36,469 nucleotides of DNA from Candidatus Neomicrothrix sp. UBA2517 (GTDB taxonomy: Bacteria > Actinomycetota > Acidimicrobiia > Acidimicrobiales > UBA8592): assembly GCA_002341185.1 (NCBI GenBank), contig DDNP01000006.1:1070-37538 (forward strand), in the 5' to 3' direction. Below the pieces are notes generated by a model. The model ran no database searches. It was not told the DNA's origin and saw only the letters and a program-made list of their open reading frames with translations. Below, in pieces: positions 8,462-16,277 of the stretch (the first letter of the stretch is position 1; each line of letters opens with the position of its first letter). Position numbers and translations under genes: made by a program.

Positions 8462-8800
8462 ATGAAACTAATCACAGCTGTTATCAAACCACACCAGGTA
8501 GAAGAGGTTAAGGAAGCCTTAGCACTTTTAGGTGTGCAAGGAATGACTGTTACTGAAGCCCAAGGATTCGGAAGGCAAGGAGGACACACCGAAACATATC
8601 GAGGGACCGAGTACAAAGTAGCCTTTACTCCTAAATCACGACTAGAGATCGTTGTTTCAGATATCGATGCTGATAAAGCTGTAGATGCTGTCTTAGGTGC
8701 AGCTCGTACTGGCAAAATCGGTGACGGAAAAATCTGGGTTTCAAACGTAGATCGCCTCGTTAGGATACGAACCGGTGAAGAGGGTAACGAAGCCCTCTAA
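8462..8800 (+). CDS. glnB: P-II nitrogen regulatory protein (GlnB/GlnK)
   Basis: A 112-residue P-II protein, the usual length. It begins MKLITAVIKP; the T-loop runs from GFGRQGGHTE through YRGTEY with Tyr51 conserved as the uridylylation/adenylylation site. The B-loop TGKIGDGKIWV supplies ATP-binding glycines, and VRIRTGE closes the C-loop. P-II trimers sense ATP/ADP and 2-oxoglutarate and control ammonium transport and nitrogen metabolism. I took the ATG at 8462, the family start, although GGAGAG lies 15 bases upstream, which is long. The frame is open back to 8387 but that extension is not conserved. No amtB, glnD or glnA lies nearby, so this copy is an orphan among lipid genes. GlnB versus GlnK cannot be assigned. 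Confidence 0.93.
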   Translation: MKLITAVIKPHQVEEVKEALALLGVQGMTVTEAQGFGRQGGHTETYRGTEYKVAFTPKSRLEIVVSDIDADKAVDAVLGAARTGKIGDGKIWVSNVDRLVRIRTGEEGNEAL

Positions 8801-8900
8801 CATAAACGCCTGCTCGTTGTGTATCATCAATAAGTAACAGAAATTTTCATCCCTCTTCAATGGAAACTACAGTAGAGGTGTGCCTCCCTAAGGTGGAAAA

Positions 8901-10079
8901 GTGTTACTACAAGAAACCCCAGAACAGCAATCATTTCGAAAAGAAGCCAGAGAATATTTCGCTGACTTAATGACTGACGATATAAGAGACGCACTGCGCG
9001 GCGCTCACGAAACCTCACCAGTCAGACGCGAACTTTTCAGGAAAATGGGATCAGATGGCATGCTCGGTATCGGATGGCCAACGAAATACGGTGGACAAGG
9101 CCGACCCCCCACAGACCAATTCATTTTCTACGATGAATCAGTCAGAGCAAATGCTCCTATGCCTTTCGTAACATTAAATACCGTAGGGCCAACGCTCATG
9201 GAGATGGGTAGTCAAGAACACAAAGAAGTCTTTCTTCCCAAAATACTCGCTGGTGAAATAACATTCGCTATTGGATACAGTGAAGCTAGCGCCGGAACCG
9301 ACCTTCTATCTCTGACTACACGCGCAGATAAAGACGGAGACCAATGGGTCATTAACGGACAAAAAATGTGGACCAGTGGTGCCAATGAGGCAGATTATGT
9401 ATGGCTAGCATGCAGAACCGACCATGATGCAAAAAAACACAAAGGTATATCAATCATTATTGTCCCCACTGATGACCCAGGCTTCAGTTTCACGCCGATC
9501 GTCACAGTTGGACAAGCAACAACCACTGCAACCTACTATGACGAAGTCCGAGTCCCGTACAGTAATTTAGTCGGAGATTTACATGGGGGATGGGGACTCA
9601 TCGCAAGCCAGCTAAATCATGAGCGGGTAGGTCTCGCAGCTGTCAGCGTCTTGTCATTTCGTCTTTTTGATGACGTTGTTGAATGGGCTGCCACAACCAA
9701 AATTGATACCAACACACGCGTAATAGACATCCCATGGGTGCAAATGGATCTTGCAAAATGTAAAGCAAAATTAGATGCACTAAACCTCATGAATTGGAGA
9801 ATGACCACAGCAGTAGAAGCAGGAACACTCCAGCCTTACCACGCATCAACAGCTAAAGTCTATGGGACAGAAAGCGTCGCAGATGTCTACCACCTCCTAC
9901 TAGGCGTCATTGGAACAGCAGGCCACCTCCGAGGAGGAACACCGGGTTCTATTCTGCGAGGCGAACTAGAAGCCGCTGGAAGATCAGCACAAATTAATAC
10001 TTTTGGTGGAGGCGTCAATGAAATACAGCGAGAAATCATTGCATGGATGGGACTTGGAATGAGTCGCGGGAAACGCTAA
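8901..10079 (+). CDS. acyl-CoA dehydrogenase, first subunit of a paired set
   Basis: A 392-residue FAD-dependent acyl-CoA dehydrogenase of the actinobacterial FadE type. It has the N-terminal all-alpha domain, the FAD/substrate segment IGYSEASAGTDLLSL, the middle beta domain with NGQKMWTSGA, and the C-terminal helical domain ending FGGGVNEIQREIIAWMGLGM. The Glu that serves as base in medium-chain enzymes (YEGT) is replaced in FGGG, so a base elsewhere is expected. GTG at 8901 is preceded by AGGTGG. It runs into a second acyl-CoA dehydrogenase after three bases. In mycobacterial steroid catabolism such adjacent pairs form alpha2-beta2 enzymes acting on bulky side-chain CoA esters; this is a family-based inference. 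Confidence 0.9.
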   Translation: MLLQETPEQQSFRKEAREYFADLMTDDIRDALRGAHETSPVRRELFRKMGSDGMLGIGWPTKYGGQGRPPTDQFIFYDESVRANAPMPFVTLNTVGPTLMEMGSQEHKEVFLPKILAGEITFAIGYSEASAGTDLLSLTTRADKDGDQWVINGQKMWTSGANEADYVWLACRTDHDAKKHKGISIIIVPTDDPGFSFTPIVTVGQATTTATYYDEVRVPYSNLVGDLHGGWGLIASQLNHERVGLAAVSVLSFRLFDDVVEWAATTKIDTNTRVIDIPWVQMDLAKCKAKLDALNLMNWRMTTAVEAGTLQPYHASTAKVYGTESVADVYHLLLGVIGTAGHLRGGTPGSILRGELEAAGRSAQINTFGGGVNEIQREIIAWMGLGMSRGKR

Positions 10080-10082
10080 AAC

Positions 10083-11216
10083 ATGAATTTTGACTTTTCA
10101 GAAGAACAGATCGCCCTCAAAGAACTAAGCGCCCAAATATTTGAAGGAACCTCAAACCAGGACCGCGTAGAAGAAATTGAGAAGACTAAAGACAGATTTG
10201 ATACGCAGCTATGGAACGAATTAGCACACGCAAACCTTCTAGGAGTCGCATTACCAGAAGACCATGGAGGACTCGGCTTCGGACTTCTAGAACTCTGCAT
10301 TGTCCTTGAAGAGCACGGAAGATCTGTGGCACCCATACCTCTGCTTCAGACGTTAGCCATGGGTGCGCTTCCACTCGCAGAATTTGGATCCGATGATCAA
10401 AAAAACCGGATTCTGCCACAAGTAATAACGGGAGAATACGTTCTCACCGGAGCTTTCCAAGAATGGGGTATCAACGACTCTCTCTCCACTTCTCTTAAAG
10501 CTCAAGAAAAAGATGGTAAATGGATATTGTCCGGGGCAAAACCCGCAGTCCCAGCGGCAAACATAGCTACATACATAGTGGCTCCTGCATTAACAAGCAC
10601 AAACGAAATAGGGCTCTTCTTAATTCCCACAGAAGGAGAGTCCCTCACAATCACCAATAGCTCAACAACCAATCGGGAACTTCACGGAGAAATTACACTC
10701 AATCAACATCAAGCTGAACTTCTAGGAACCGTAGCTGAAGGAAAGCAAGCATTAATCTGGACCCTTGAACGTATCCACACTGCAATATCAGCTTCCGCAG
10801 TTGGCTGTTGCGCAAAAGCAACAGAAATGATGGCTGAATACACAAGCGAACGAGAGCAATTCGGAAGACCACTATCACATAACCAAGCCGTGACTCAAAG
10901 AGCAGCTGATTGTTACATTGGCACAGATGCAATGCGACTAGTCCTCTGGCAAGCAGCCTGGAGACTCGACAGCGGATACCCCGCAGCTGAAGAGGTACGA
11001 ACAGCAAAATGGTGGTCAGCCGAAATTGGACAGCAAGTCGTACATGATGTGCAACACCTCCACGGAGGCATGGGAGCAGACATTGATTACCCAGTACACC
11101 GCTACTTTCTATGGGTCAAACAACTCGAGAACATGCTTGGCGGAGGTTCAGCACAATTATCCGAACTAGGGAAACTTATCGCAACCAAAGCCAAGGTCGC
11201 CGCAGGAGTTGCTTAG
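10083..11216 (+). CDS. acyl-CoA dehydrogenase, second subunit of a paired set
   Basis: A 377-residue acyl-CoA dehydrogenase paralogue. The N-terminal FDFSEEQIALKEL, LCIVLEEHGRS and the central GKWILSG are recognisable but the FAD-binding EPGAGTD-type stretch is replaced by FQEWGINDSL. The C-terminal domain keeps TSEREQFGRPL and LHGGMGADIDYPVHRY, which contribute FAD contacts across the dimer, and ends GGGSAQLSELGKLI with no Glu at the usual catalytic position. This pattern of complementary losses fits the beta partner of a heteromeric acyl-CoA dehydrogenase with the upstream gene. The ATG at 10083 is three bases after the upstream stop, so coupling is likely. Confidence 0.88.
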   Translation: MNFDFSEEQIALKELSAQIFEGTSNQDRVEEIEKTKDRFDTQLWNELAHANLLGVALPEDHGGLGFGLLELCIVLEEHGRSVAPIPLLQTLAMGALPLAEFGSDDQKNRILPQVITGEYVLTGAFQEWGINDSLSTSLKAQEKDGKWILSGAKPAVPAANIATYIVAPALTSTNEIGLFLIPTEGESLTITNSSTTNRELHGEITLNQHQAELLGTVAEGKQALIWTLERIHTAISASAVGCCAKATEMMAEYTSEREQFGRPLSHNQAVTQRAADCYIGTDAMRLVLWQAAWRLDSGYPAAEEVRTAKWWSAEIGQQVVHDVQHLHGGMGADIDYPVHRYFLWVKQLENMLGGGSAQLSELGKLIATKAKVAAGVA

Positions 11217-11225
11217 CGAACCAAC

Positions 11226-11795
11226 ATGTACATGCCGCAATCCCACACGCAAAAGTTTGCTTCCTACAATGCGGCACGATACGCATACGCAATTGATCTC
11301 CTAAGTTCAGCCGTAAATCAATCTTCACATGATGCCATGACATGCTGCGAAGGCTGGACAGTCTCCGATGTCATTGAACACGCAGAAGTGGTACTTGCAA
11401 TGGTCAATAATATCGATACTGAAACCCAAGGCTCACAAGAAAGGGAAAAAGCGGGTGACTTAATCAAAGAACTTAGGGTAGAAATAGAAACCCATTACAC
11501 AAAGGACACATTATCCAAGAAAGTAATATCACCATTCGGCGAAATGACAGTCGACGAATTTCTCGGGATCATATGGGTCGATACTTTCACCCATGCATGG
11601 GATATTGCCGATGCCAGCGGCGTAGAACATGGAATCCCCTCAGCGATGGCTGTTGAAGCACTCCAAATAATGCAACCAAAGTCTGACAGTATGCGAGGAC
11701 CAGGTAGGTTCAGCGCCCCTTACCAAACCAACTCAGACGACCCAGTTGAACAGTTCATAGCCTTCTCCGGCCGAAAATCTGTACGAAGCAAATAA
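11226..11795 (+). CDS. TIGR03086/DinB-like metal-binding protein
   Basis: A 189-residue actinobacterial protein of the TIGR03086 family, related to the DinB/maleylpyruvate isomerase N-terminal fold found in mycothiol-dependent enzymes. CCEGWTVSDVIEHA carries the first putative metal His (His52) after the conserved GW, and DTFTHAWDIADASG carries the second (His123). The C-terminal PVEQFIAFSGRK matches the family's closing segment. No reaction is assigned to most members. It starts ten bases after the acyl-CoA dehydrogenase pair, probably in the same transcript, and ends five bases from the converging SMP-30 gene. An in-frame ATG at 11232 is an alternative start; neither has a strong ribosome site. 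Confidence 0.82.
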   Translation: MYMPQSHTQKFASYNAARYAYAIDLLSSAVNQSSHDAMTCCEGWTVSDVIEHAEVVLAMVNNIDTETQGSQEREKAGDLIKELRVEIETHYTKDTLSKKVISPFGEMTVDEFLGIIWVDTFTHAWDIADASGVEHGIPSAMAVEALQIMQPKSDSMRGPGRFSAPYQTNSDDPVEQFIAFSGRKSVRSK

Positions 11796-11800
11796 AAGGA

Positions 11801-12724
11801 TCAACAAGAAAAAGCGAGACTTAAACCATCGCGAGGCCATTCAATAGCAATCAATGAACCCAACGCAGATTCAGTGATGTACGCCACATTATCCCCTTCA
11901 CGACTAAATGCAATATTCGTTATCAAGGGTCCATCAACACGCAAAAATTCATACGACCCATCAGGTCGAACAACAAGAAGCCCATCTCTCAGGGAAGCCA
12001 CCACAACTGTCCCATCAGCTTCAACAGCCATTGAATCAAGAGAAGCCAAGGTGTTAGCGATGCAAACTCCCTTATTATCAACCAAGACTCCAGGCTCAGA
12101 AATATCATACGCCCACAAACGACCAGTTGTCGTTTGAGCAACATACAGTCTTTGACCATCAGGAGATAATCCACACCCGTTAGGGTGATCAATATTATCA
12201 ATAACCCGCTTTATTGAAGATCCATCTGGGAGAGCATAATAGACCGCACCCTTGTCAATCTCCCGTCTGCGTTGCTTGCCTAAATCAGTGAACCAAAAGC
12301 CACCAAATTTATCAAACACTATGTCATTAGGCCCACATAACCTGTCTCCTTGAAACTCGTTATAGATACTAACGATCTCTCCAGTAGCCAAATCAACTCT
12401 GTCAATTGAACCAGAGATATAAGAATTAGATTGGTTCGCACCCGTCTCACGATCCATGGGGAACTGCATTCCATTGATTTCAGACCATACAAAACCGCCA
12501 TTGTTACAGACATAAATATGCCCGTCAGGCCCAACAGCAGCACCATTAGGCCCAGCCGACTCAGGATCATCCCATTCAGCAATAACTTCAACTGTCCCAT
12601 CAACTAAGATCCGTGTAAGTCGAGGCCCAGCTATTTCAACAATCACGATGCTTCCGTCATCCATTACGATCGGACCCTCAGGGAATTGAAGGCCACTCGC
12701 TATATCAGTTTGTTTCAATGTCAT
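11801..12724 (-). CDS. SMP-30/gluconolactonase/LRE family protein
   Basis: A 307-residue six-bladed beta-propeller of the SMP-30/gluconolactonase family, which hydrolyses lactones using one divalent metal. Visible signatures are LQFPEGPIVMDDGSI with the metal-binding Glu, GPNDIVFDKFGGFWFTDLG, IDHPNGCGLSPDGQRLYVAQT with the metal Asn, and SLDSMAVEADG with the metal Asp. All four blade motifs appear intact. There is no signal peptide, so it is probably cytoplasmic. It is divergent from the small hypothetical gene at 12781. The lactone substrate is unknown. Confidence 0.88.
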   Translation of the reverse strand: MTLKQTDIASGLQFPEGPIVMDDGSIVIVEIAGPRLTRILVDGTVEVIAEWDDPESAGPNGAAVGPDGHIYVCNNGGFVWSEINGMQFPMDRETGANQSNSYISGSIDRVDLATGEIVSIYNEFQGDRLCGPNDIVFDKFGGFWFTDLGKQRRREIDKGAVYYALPDGSSIKRVIDNIDHPNGCGLSPDGQRLYVAQTTTGRLWAYDISEPGVLVDNKGVCIANTLASLDSMAVEADGTVVVASLRDGLLVVRPDGSYEFLRVDGPLITNIAFSREGDNVAYITESALGSLIAIEWPRDGLSLAFSC

Positions 12725-12767
12725 GACAGCACATTAATCCATTTGGTCCCCAATCGCATTTTGCCCC

Positions 12768-12773
12768 TAGAAT
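12768..12773 (+). promoter_or_regulatory. possible -10 element for a leaderless transcript
   Basis: TAGAAT ends seven bases before the ATG at 12781, about where transcription would begin at or next to the start codon. A loose -35 candidate, TTGGTC at 12743-12748, is 19 bases upstream of it. There is no Shine-Dalgarno sequence before the ATG, which fits a leaderless mRNA, a common arrangement in actinobacteria. This is pattern reading only. Confidence 0.35.
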
Positions 12774-12780
12774 CAAACCC

Positions 12781-13089
12781 ATGTTTATTCAAATAAGTGT
12801 TTCAGAAAACCAAGCAACCATTCATCAATCAGAAATTCTTAACACATTTGAAATTAGGTCTTCAGAACCAGATCCAGAAGAAATAATCAGAATAATAGGT
12901 AACAAATCTACCATCATAGATAGTGACCACATCTGGGTCTCTATTACCTGGATACTCAACCAAGTTCAGCACCAACACGATAGTGAATGGAAAGAACAAT
13001 TTGAGAATATGGTCTCCTACGCCAAATCAAAAGGTTGGGTTAATGAAAGTCAAACACATTTGCAGGCACACATCGAAATACAACCATAA
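12781..13089 (+). CDS. small hypothetical protein, 102 residues
   Basis: I do not recognise this protein. It has no signal peptide, membrane segment or cysteine motif. The N-terminal half is beta-like (IQISVSENQATIHQ, FEIRSSEPDPEE) and the C-terminal half is helical and charged (SEWKEQFENMVSYAKSKGW, then THLQAHIEI). It sits between a divergent SMP-30 gene and an acyl-CoA ligase that starts about 48 bases later, in the same direction, so co-transcription with the ligase is plausible. The frame is supported by its fit in the intergenic interval and by a possible leaderless promoter; function is unknown. Confidence 0.55.
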   Translation: MFIQISVSENQATIHQSEILNTFEIRSSEPDPEEIIRIIGNKSTIIDSDHIWVSITWILNQVQHQHDSEWKEQFENMVSYAKSKGWVNESQTHLQAHIEIQP

Positions 13090-13125
13090 CGACGACCCAA
13101 AGAATCCATGAATAGAATGCCCAAC

Positions 13126-13131
13126 GAGAGG
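13126..13131 (+). promoter_or_regulatory. ribosome binding site deciding the acyl-CoA ligase start
   Basis: GAGAGG lies six bases before the ATG at 13138. The earlier in-frame ATGs at 13108 and 13117 have no such site, so 13138 is preferred. Confidence 0.6.
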
Positions 13132-13137
13132 ACAAAT

Positions 13138-14688
13138 ATGAGAATTGATAACACAAACTTATGGGATCTCGTACTATCACGTTCTGAACTCAGCCCAGAT
13201 GCCGAAATGCTTGTTGACGAACAGGGCCGTCGGTTAACGTTCATGGAATACCGAGAACAGGCAGAAGAAATGGCCGCAGGTCTCCAAAACCATGGCATAC
13301 AAGAAGGCGATGTCGTCGCATGGGAACTACCTACCTGGCTTGAGACCGTTATTCTCGCAGCAGCACTAAGTCGAATAGGGGCAATTCAAAACCCAATCAT
13401 TGCTATCTACAGAGAAAGAGAAGTCGGCTTCTGCGCTCGCCAAGCAGGAGCAAAGATGCTCATAACACCAGGCGATTTTCGAGGATTCGATTTTGGTGAA
13501 ATGGGAAAAAAAATACAAGCTGATATTCCTGAATTGATACATATTGTTGTTGAGCCAAAAAATTTCCCATTAGGACCAAGGGAGAATCTCCAACCATACC
13601 GCGCCCCAAGAAAAGATGAACTCAGATGGTTATGTTACACCTCAGGAACAACCGCAGATCCTAAGGGAGCAAAACACACAGATGCATCAATAGCAGCGAT
13701 CGGTGACAGCATGGGCAAAAGACTTGATGTGCAAGAAGGGGATAGACCAGCATTAGTTTTTCCATTCCCACATATAGGGGGTCTGACGTGGCTCTTCACA
13801 GCCCTGCAAAGTGGAGCCACACTACTATGTGATGCAGCATTTGATCCTTCAACAACTACTGAATTCCTATCTGCAGAAAATTGCACACATCCAGGTGCCG
13901 GAACCCCTTTCCACATGGCATATCTTGCAGCGCAACGGAAACAACCTGAAGCTAAACTCTTCCCAGATGTTAAAAACTTTCCAGGAGGTGGAGCACCTAA
14001 ACCAGTCCAACTCCATTCCGAAGTTAAAGCAGAATTAGGAGGGGCCGGAATCGTATCTGGTTGGGGGCTAACAGAGGCACCAATCCTTACCATGGGTGCA
14101 AGCACCGACCCTGATTCTAAGCTTGCCTTAACTGAAGGGAAGGCAATGCCAGGAGTCGAATTAATCGCTGTAGATCCTAACGGTAAAAGGGTGGAACCCG
14201 GAAATGAAGGAGAACTGCGAGCAAAAGCACCGCAACTTATGCTTGGATATCTAGATGTAAATCTTGATCAAGATGCATTCGACGATAATGGGTATTTCCG
14301 TACAGGAGATTTAGGCATTATAGACGAAGATGGATACGTCGTTATATCAGGTCGCCTAAAGGACGTGATCATACGACATGGAGAAAATATTTCAGCCAAA
14401 GAAGTAGAGGACATCTTATTTCAGCATGAATCTGTCCAAGATGTTGCCGTGATAGGCCTCTCGGATACCGTCACAGGAGAGCGTGCATGTGCTGTAGTAG
14501 CAGTCAATGAAAGCACTGTACCTCTTAGCCTAAAAGCTATGAAAACCTATCTCGATGAATCGGGATTACGTCGAAATGCAATACCTGAACAGTTAGAAAT
14601 AGTTGACGCTATTCCAAGAAACCCATCAGGAAAAATCACAAAAAATGTTCTTCAAGAACAGTTCAAAGACGAAAACTTTCAGCGTTAA
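13138..14688 (+). CDS. AMP-forming acyl-CoA synthetase (ANL superfamily)
   Basis: A 516-residue adenylate-forming ligase that would activate a carboxylic acid to its CoA thioester using ATP. The A3 phosphate-binding loop YTSGTTADPKG is at residues 167-177, A5 is GWGLTEAP, A7 is YFRTGDLG, and A8 reads GRLKDVIIRHGENISAKEVE. The A10 lysine, Lys499, is in PRNPSGKITKNVL. All core motifs are intact. The start is set by GAGAGG before 13138; a 526-residue version from 13108 is possible. The nearby acyl-CoA dehydrogenases and thiolase-like proteins suggest entry of an acid into beta-oxidation. The acid is not predictable from sequence. Confidence 0.92.
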   Translation: MRIDNTNLWDLVLSRSELSPDAEMLVDEQGRRLTFMEYREQAEEMAAGLQNHGIQEGDVVAWELPTWLETVILAAALSRIGAIQNPIIAIYREREVGFCARQAGAKMLITPGDFRGFDFGEMGKKIQADIPELIHIVVEPKNFPLGPRENLQPYRAPRKDELRWLCYTSGTTADPKGAKHTDASIAAIGDSMGKRLDVQEGDRPALVFPFPHIGGLTWLFTALQSGATLLCDAAFDPSTTTEFLSAENCTHPGAGTPFHMAYLAAQRKQPEAKLFPDVKNFPGGGAPKPVQLHSEVKAELGGAGIVSGWGLTEAPILTMGASTDPDSKLALTEGKAMPGVELIAVDPNGKRVEPGNEGELRAKAPQLMLGYLDVNLDQDAFDDNGYFRTGDLGIIDEDGYVVISGRLKDVIIRHGENISAKEVEDILFQHESVQDVAVIGLSDTVTGERACAVVAVNESTVPLSLKAMKTYLDESGLRRNAIPEQLEIVDAIPRNPSGKITKNVLQEQFKDENFQR

Positions 14689-15692
14689 TGCTTTACCTCC
14701 TTAACAAGATTAGATAAATCAGTAGTATCAATTCCTTGAGGAATAGATAATGCCAGACGATCAGCAACGCCGCCAAAGCGCCTCTTTAACTCTTTACCAA
14801 CCTCCTCCGCAGTCCCAATTACAGACAGCGTGGAAACTTGATCTTTATTGAAGAGAGAACCGAGTTTACCCCATTGCCCCTCTTTAGTTAACTGACGAAG
14901 CGCCGGTTGCAAATCACCCCACCCATGCGTATCAAGAACGGGCCTATACGCTGGCGTAGAACCATAGAAACCTAGCAAGCCTCGGACAGTCATCTCAGCT
15001 TTGACTCTTCCTTCATCAGAACCATCATGTATCCCTACAATCGCACCAACTGTTACTACGAAATCTTTGGGCTCACCGGATCGTTTCGATAAACCTTTAG
15101 AGAGGTTTGGAATAGTGTGGGCTTCCAAATGTGATTGTGACGTAAACGGGTGGATCAAAAGACCATCTGCTACTTCACCTGCGAGCTCGGTCATTTTTGG
15201 ACCTAATGCAGCCAGCCAAATAGGCGGAGGTTCGCATGGCAACGGGTCAGGGGTCAACATCGGAGAAGATAATGTATGACGAGTCCATTTCCCAACAAAA
15301 TTAATATCAGATTGAGTGTGCCAACTATGGAAGATGGCTTTGGTAGCTTCAATTATTTCACGCATCTGCCCTAAGGGACTATCCCACACACTTCCATAGC
15401 GTCTCTCAATATGAGGACGAATCTGAGAACCCAGTCCAAGAGCAAACCTTCCCTCAGACAATCGTTGCAAATCCCATGACTGATAGGCAAGATGCATTGG
15501 GCTCCGAGGAATGGCTATCGCAACATTTGTGTATAACATGCAATCAGTTGTTTCGCCTGCTCTCACCAAAGGAAAGAAAACATCACTTTTCCCTTCATAG
15601 GTGAACAAGCCATCGGCGCCCGCATGACCTAGGTCCTGGGAAAGAGAACCTATTTCAGTCAATCCGCCACTTAAAAGAACATCTATTTTCAT
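14685..15692 (-). CDS. LLM class F420-dependent oxidoreductase
   Basis: A 335-residue luciferase-like monooxygenase-fold protein of the F420-dependent group. Diagnostic stretches are MLYTNVAIAIPRSPMHLAYQSWDLQRLSEGRFALGLG-type residues spanning about 58-98, GQMREIIEATKAIFHSW, PPPIWLAALGPKMTELAGEVADG and the C-terminal GTAEEVGKELKRRFGG. Actinobacterial members use the deazaflavin F420, which would make this an F420-using organism; the cofactor is inferred from family resemblance. Its stop codon shares a TTAA with the stop of the converging acyl-CoA ligase gene. The promoter should lie in the 80 bases between it and the DUF983 gene. Confidence 0.87.
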   Translation of the reverse strand: MKIDVLLSGGLTEIGSLSQDLGHAGADGLFTYEGKSDVFFPLVRAGETTDCMLYTNVAIAIPRSPMHLAYQSWDLQRLSEGRFALGLGSQIRPHIERRYGSVWDSPLGQMREIIEATKAIFHSWHTQSDINFVGKWTRHTLSSPMLTPDPLPCEPPPIWLAALGPKMTELAGEVADGLLIHPFTSQSHLEAHTIPNLSKGLSKRSGEPKDFVVTVGAIVGIHDGSDEGRVKAEMTVRGLLGFYGSTPAYRPVLDTHGWGDLQPALRQLTKEGQWGKLGSLFNKDQVSTLSVIGTAEEVGKELKRRFGGVADRLALSIPQGIDTTDLSNLVKEVKH

Positions 15693-15773
15693 TAAGGGTA
15701 ACCTATCACTTCATATAAAAAAGGATCTACTCAACTGATCAAATCACATAGTAGAAACATTTATTGGCTCTGT

Positions 15774-16172
15774 TCAGTCAGTAAAATCTGTAATTTCAAG
15801 GGGGCGCATCATAATGTCGATAGCGGTCCACAATGTTTTAGAACTCGGATAGAACAGCAAAGGTACGAAGCCGTACCCTACAGCAAACGCAAAAACCCAT
15901 CCGCCCATTGGAATATTCGGATAGGTAACAAAGAAGAAAATTGCCAATCCAAAAAACAACAAAGTGAAGGAAACAATGGTGTTTATGCCCACAGCACCAA
16001 CCCAATGCCCTTCAATTCTCTCAAATCGAAGATTACAGCTAGGGCACCTATCAACCATCCTCACCCATTTCTCAAACAAACGCCGCTCTCCACAAACAGG
16101 ACAAGATTTGATCAGGCCTCTCCAAAGTAGGGATCTAGGCTTTCTCATTGGAAGATCAAAATCACTCACCAC
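15774..16172 (-). CDS. DUF983 family zinc-ribbon membrane protein
   Basis: A 132-residue protein of the DUF983 family. A zinc ribbon is formed by Cys24/Cys27 (CPVCG) and Cys43/Cys46 (CPSCN), followed by the signature RFERIEGHWVGAVG. Two transmembrane helices follow, about residues 64-84 and 91-109, so the zinc ribbon probably faces the cytoplasm. The function of the family is unknown. The start is taken as GTG at 16172 with a poor ribosome site; an internal ATG at 16148 is an alternative that would still include the zinc ribbon. It is divergent from the alcohol dehydrogenase. Confidence 0.85.
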   Translation of the reverse strand: MVSDFDLPMRKPRSLLWRGLIKSCPVCGERRLFEKWVRMVDRCPSCNLRFERIEGHWVGAVGINTIVSFTLLFFGLAIFFFVTYPNIPMGGWVFAFAVGYGFVPLLFYPSSKTLWTAIDIMMRPLEITDFTD

Positions 16173-16277
16173 TACATGATAGAGCTTCGGATATCAGGTC
16201 AGTTATTCATTCAACAGTTTTACATTTGCGCTCATCCCGCCTATTTTCGTAAAAGAGAAAAGAGATAGGAGCCCACT

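Noticed and set aside
13635..14105. Reverse-strand open frame of 156 residues
   Set aside because: It lies wholly inside the acyl-CoA ligase gene, whose motifs are intact on the plus strand; the translation is low-complexity and without family signatures.
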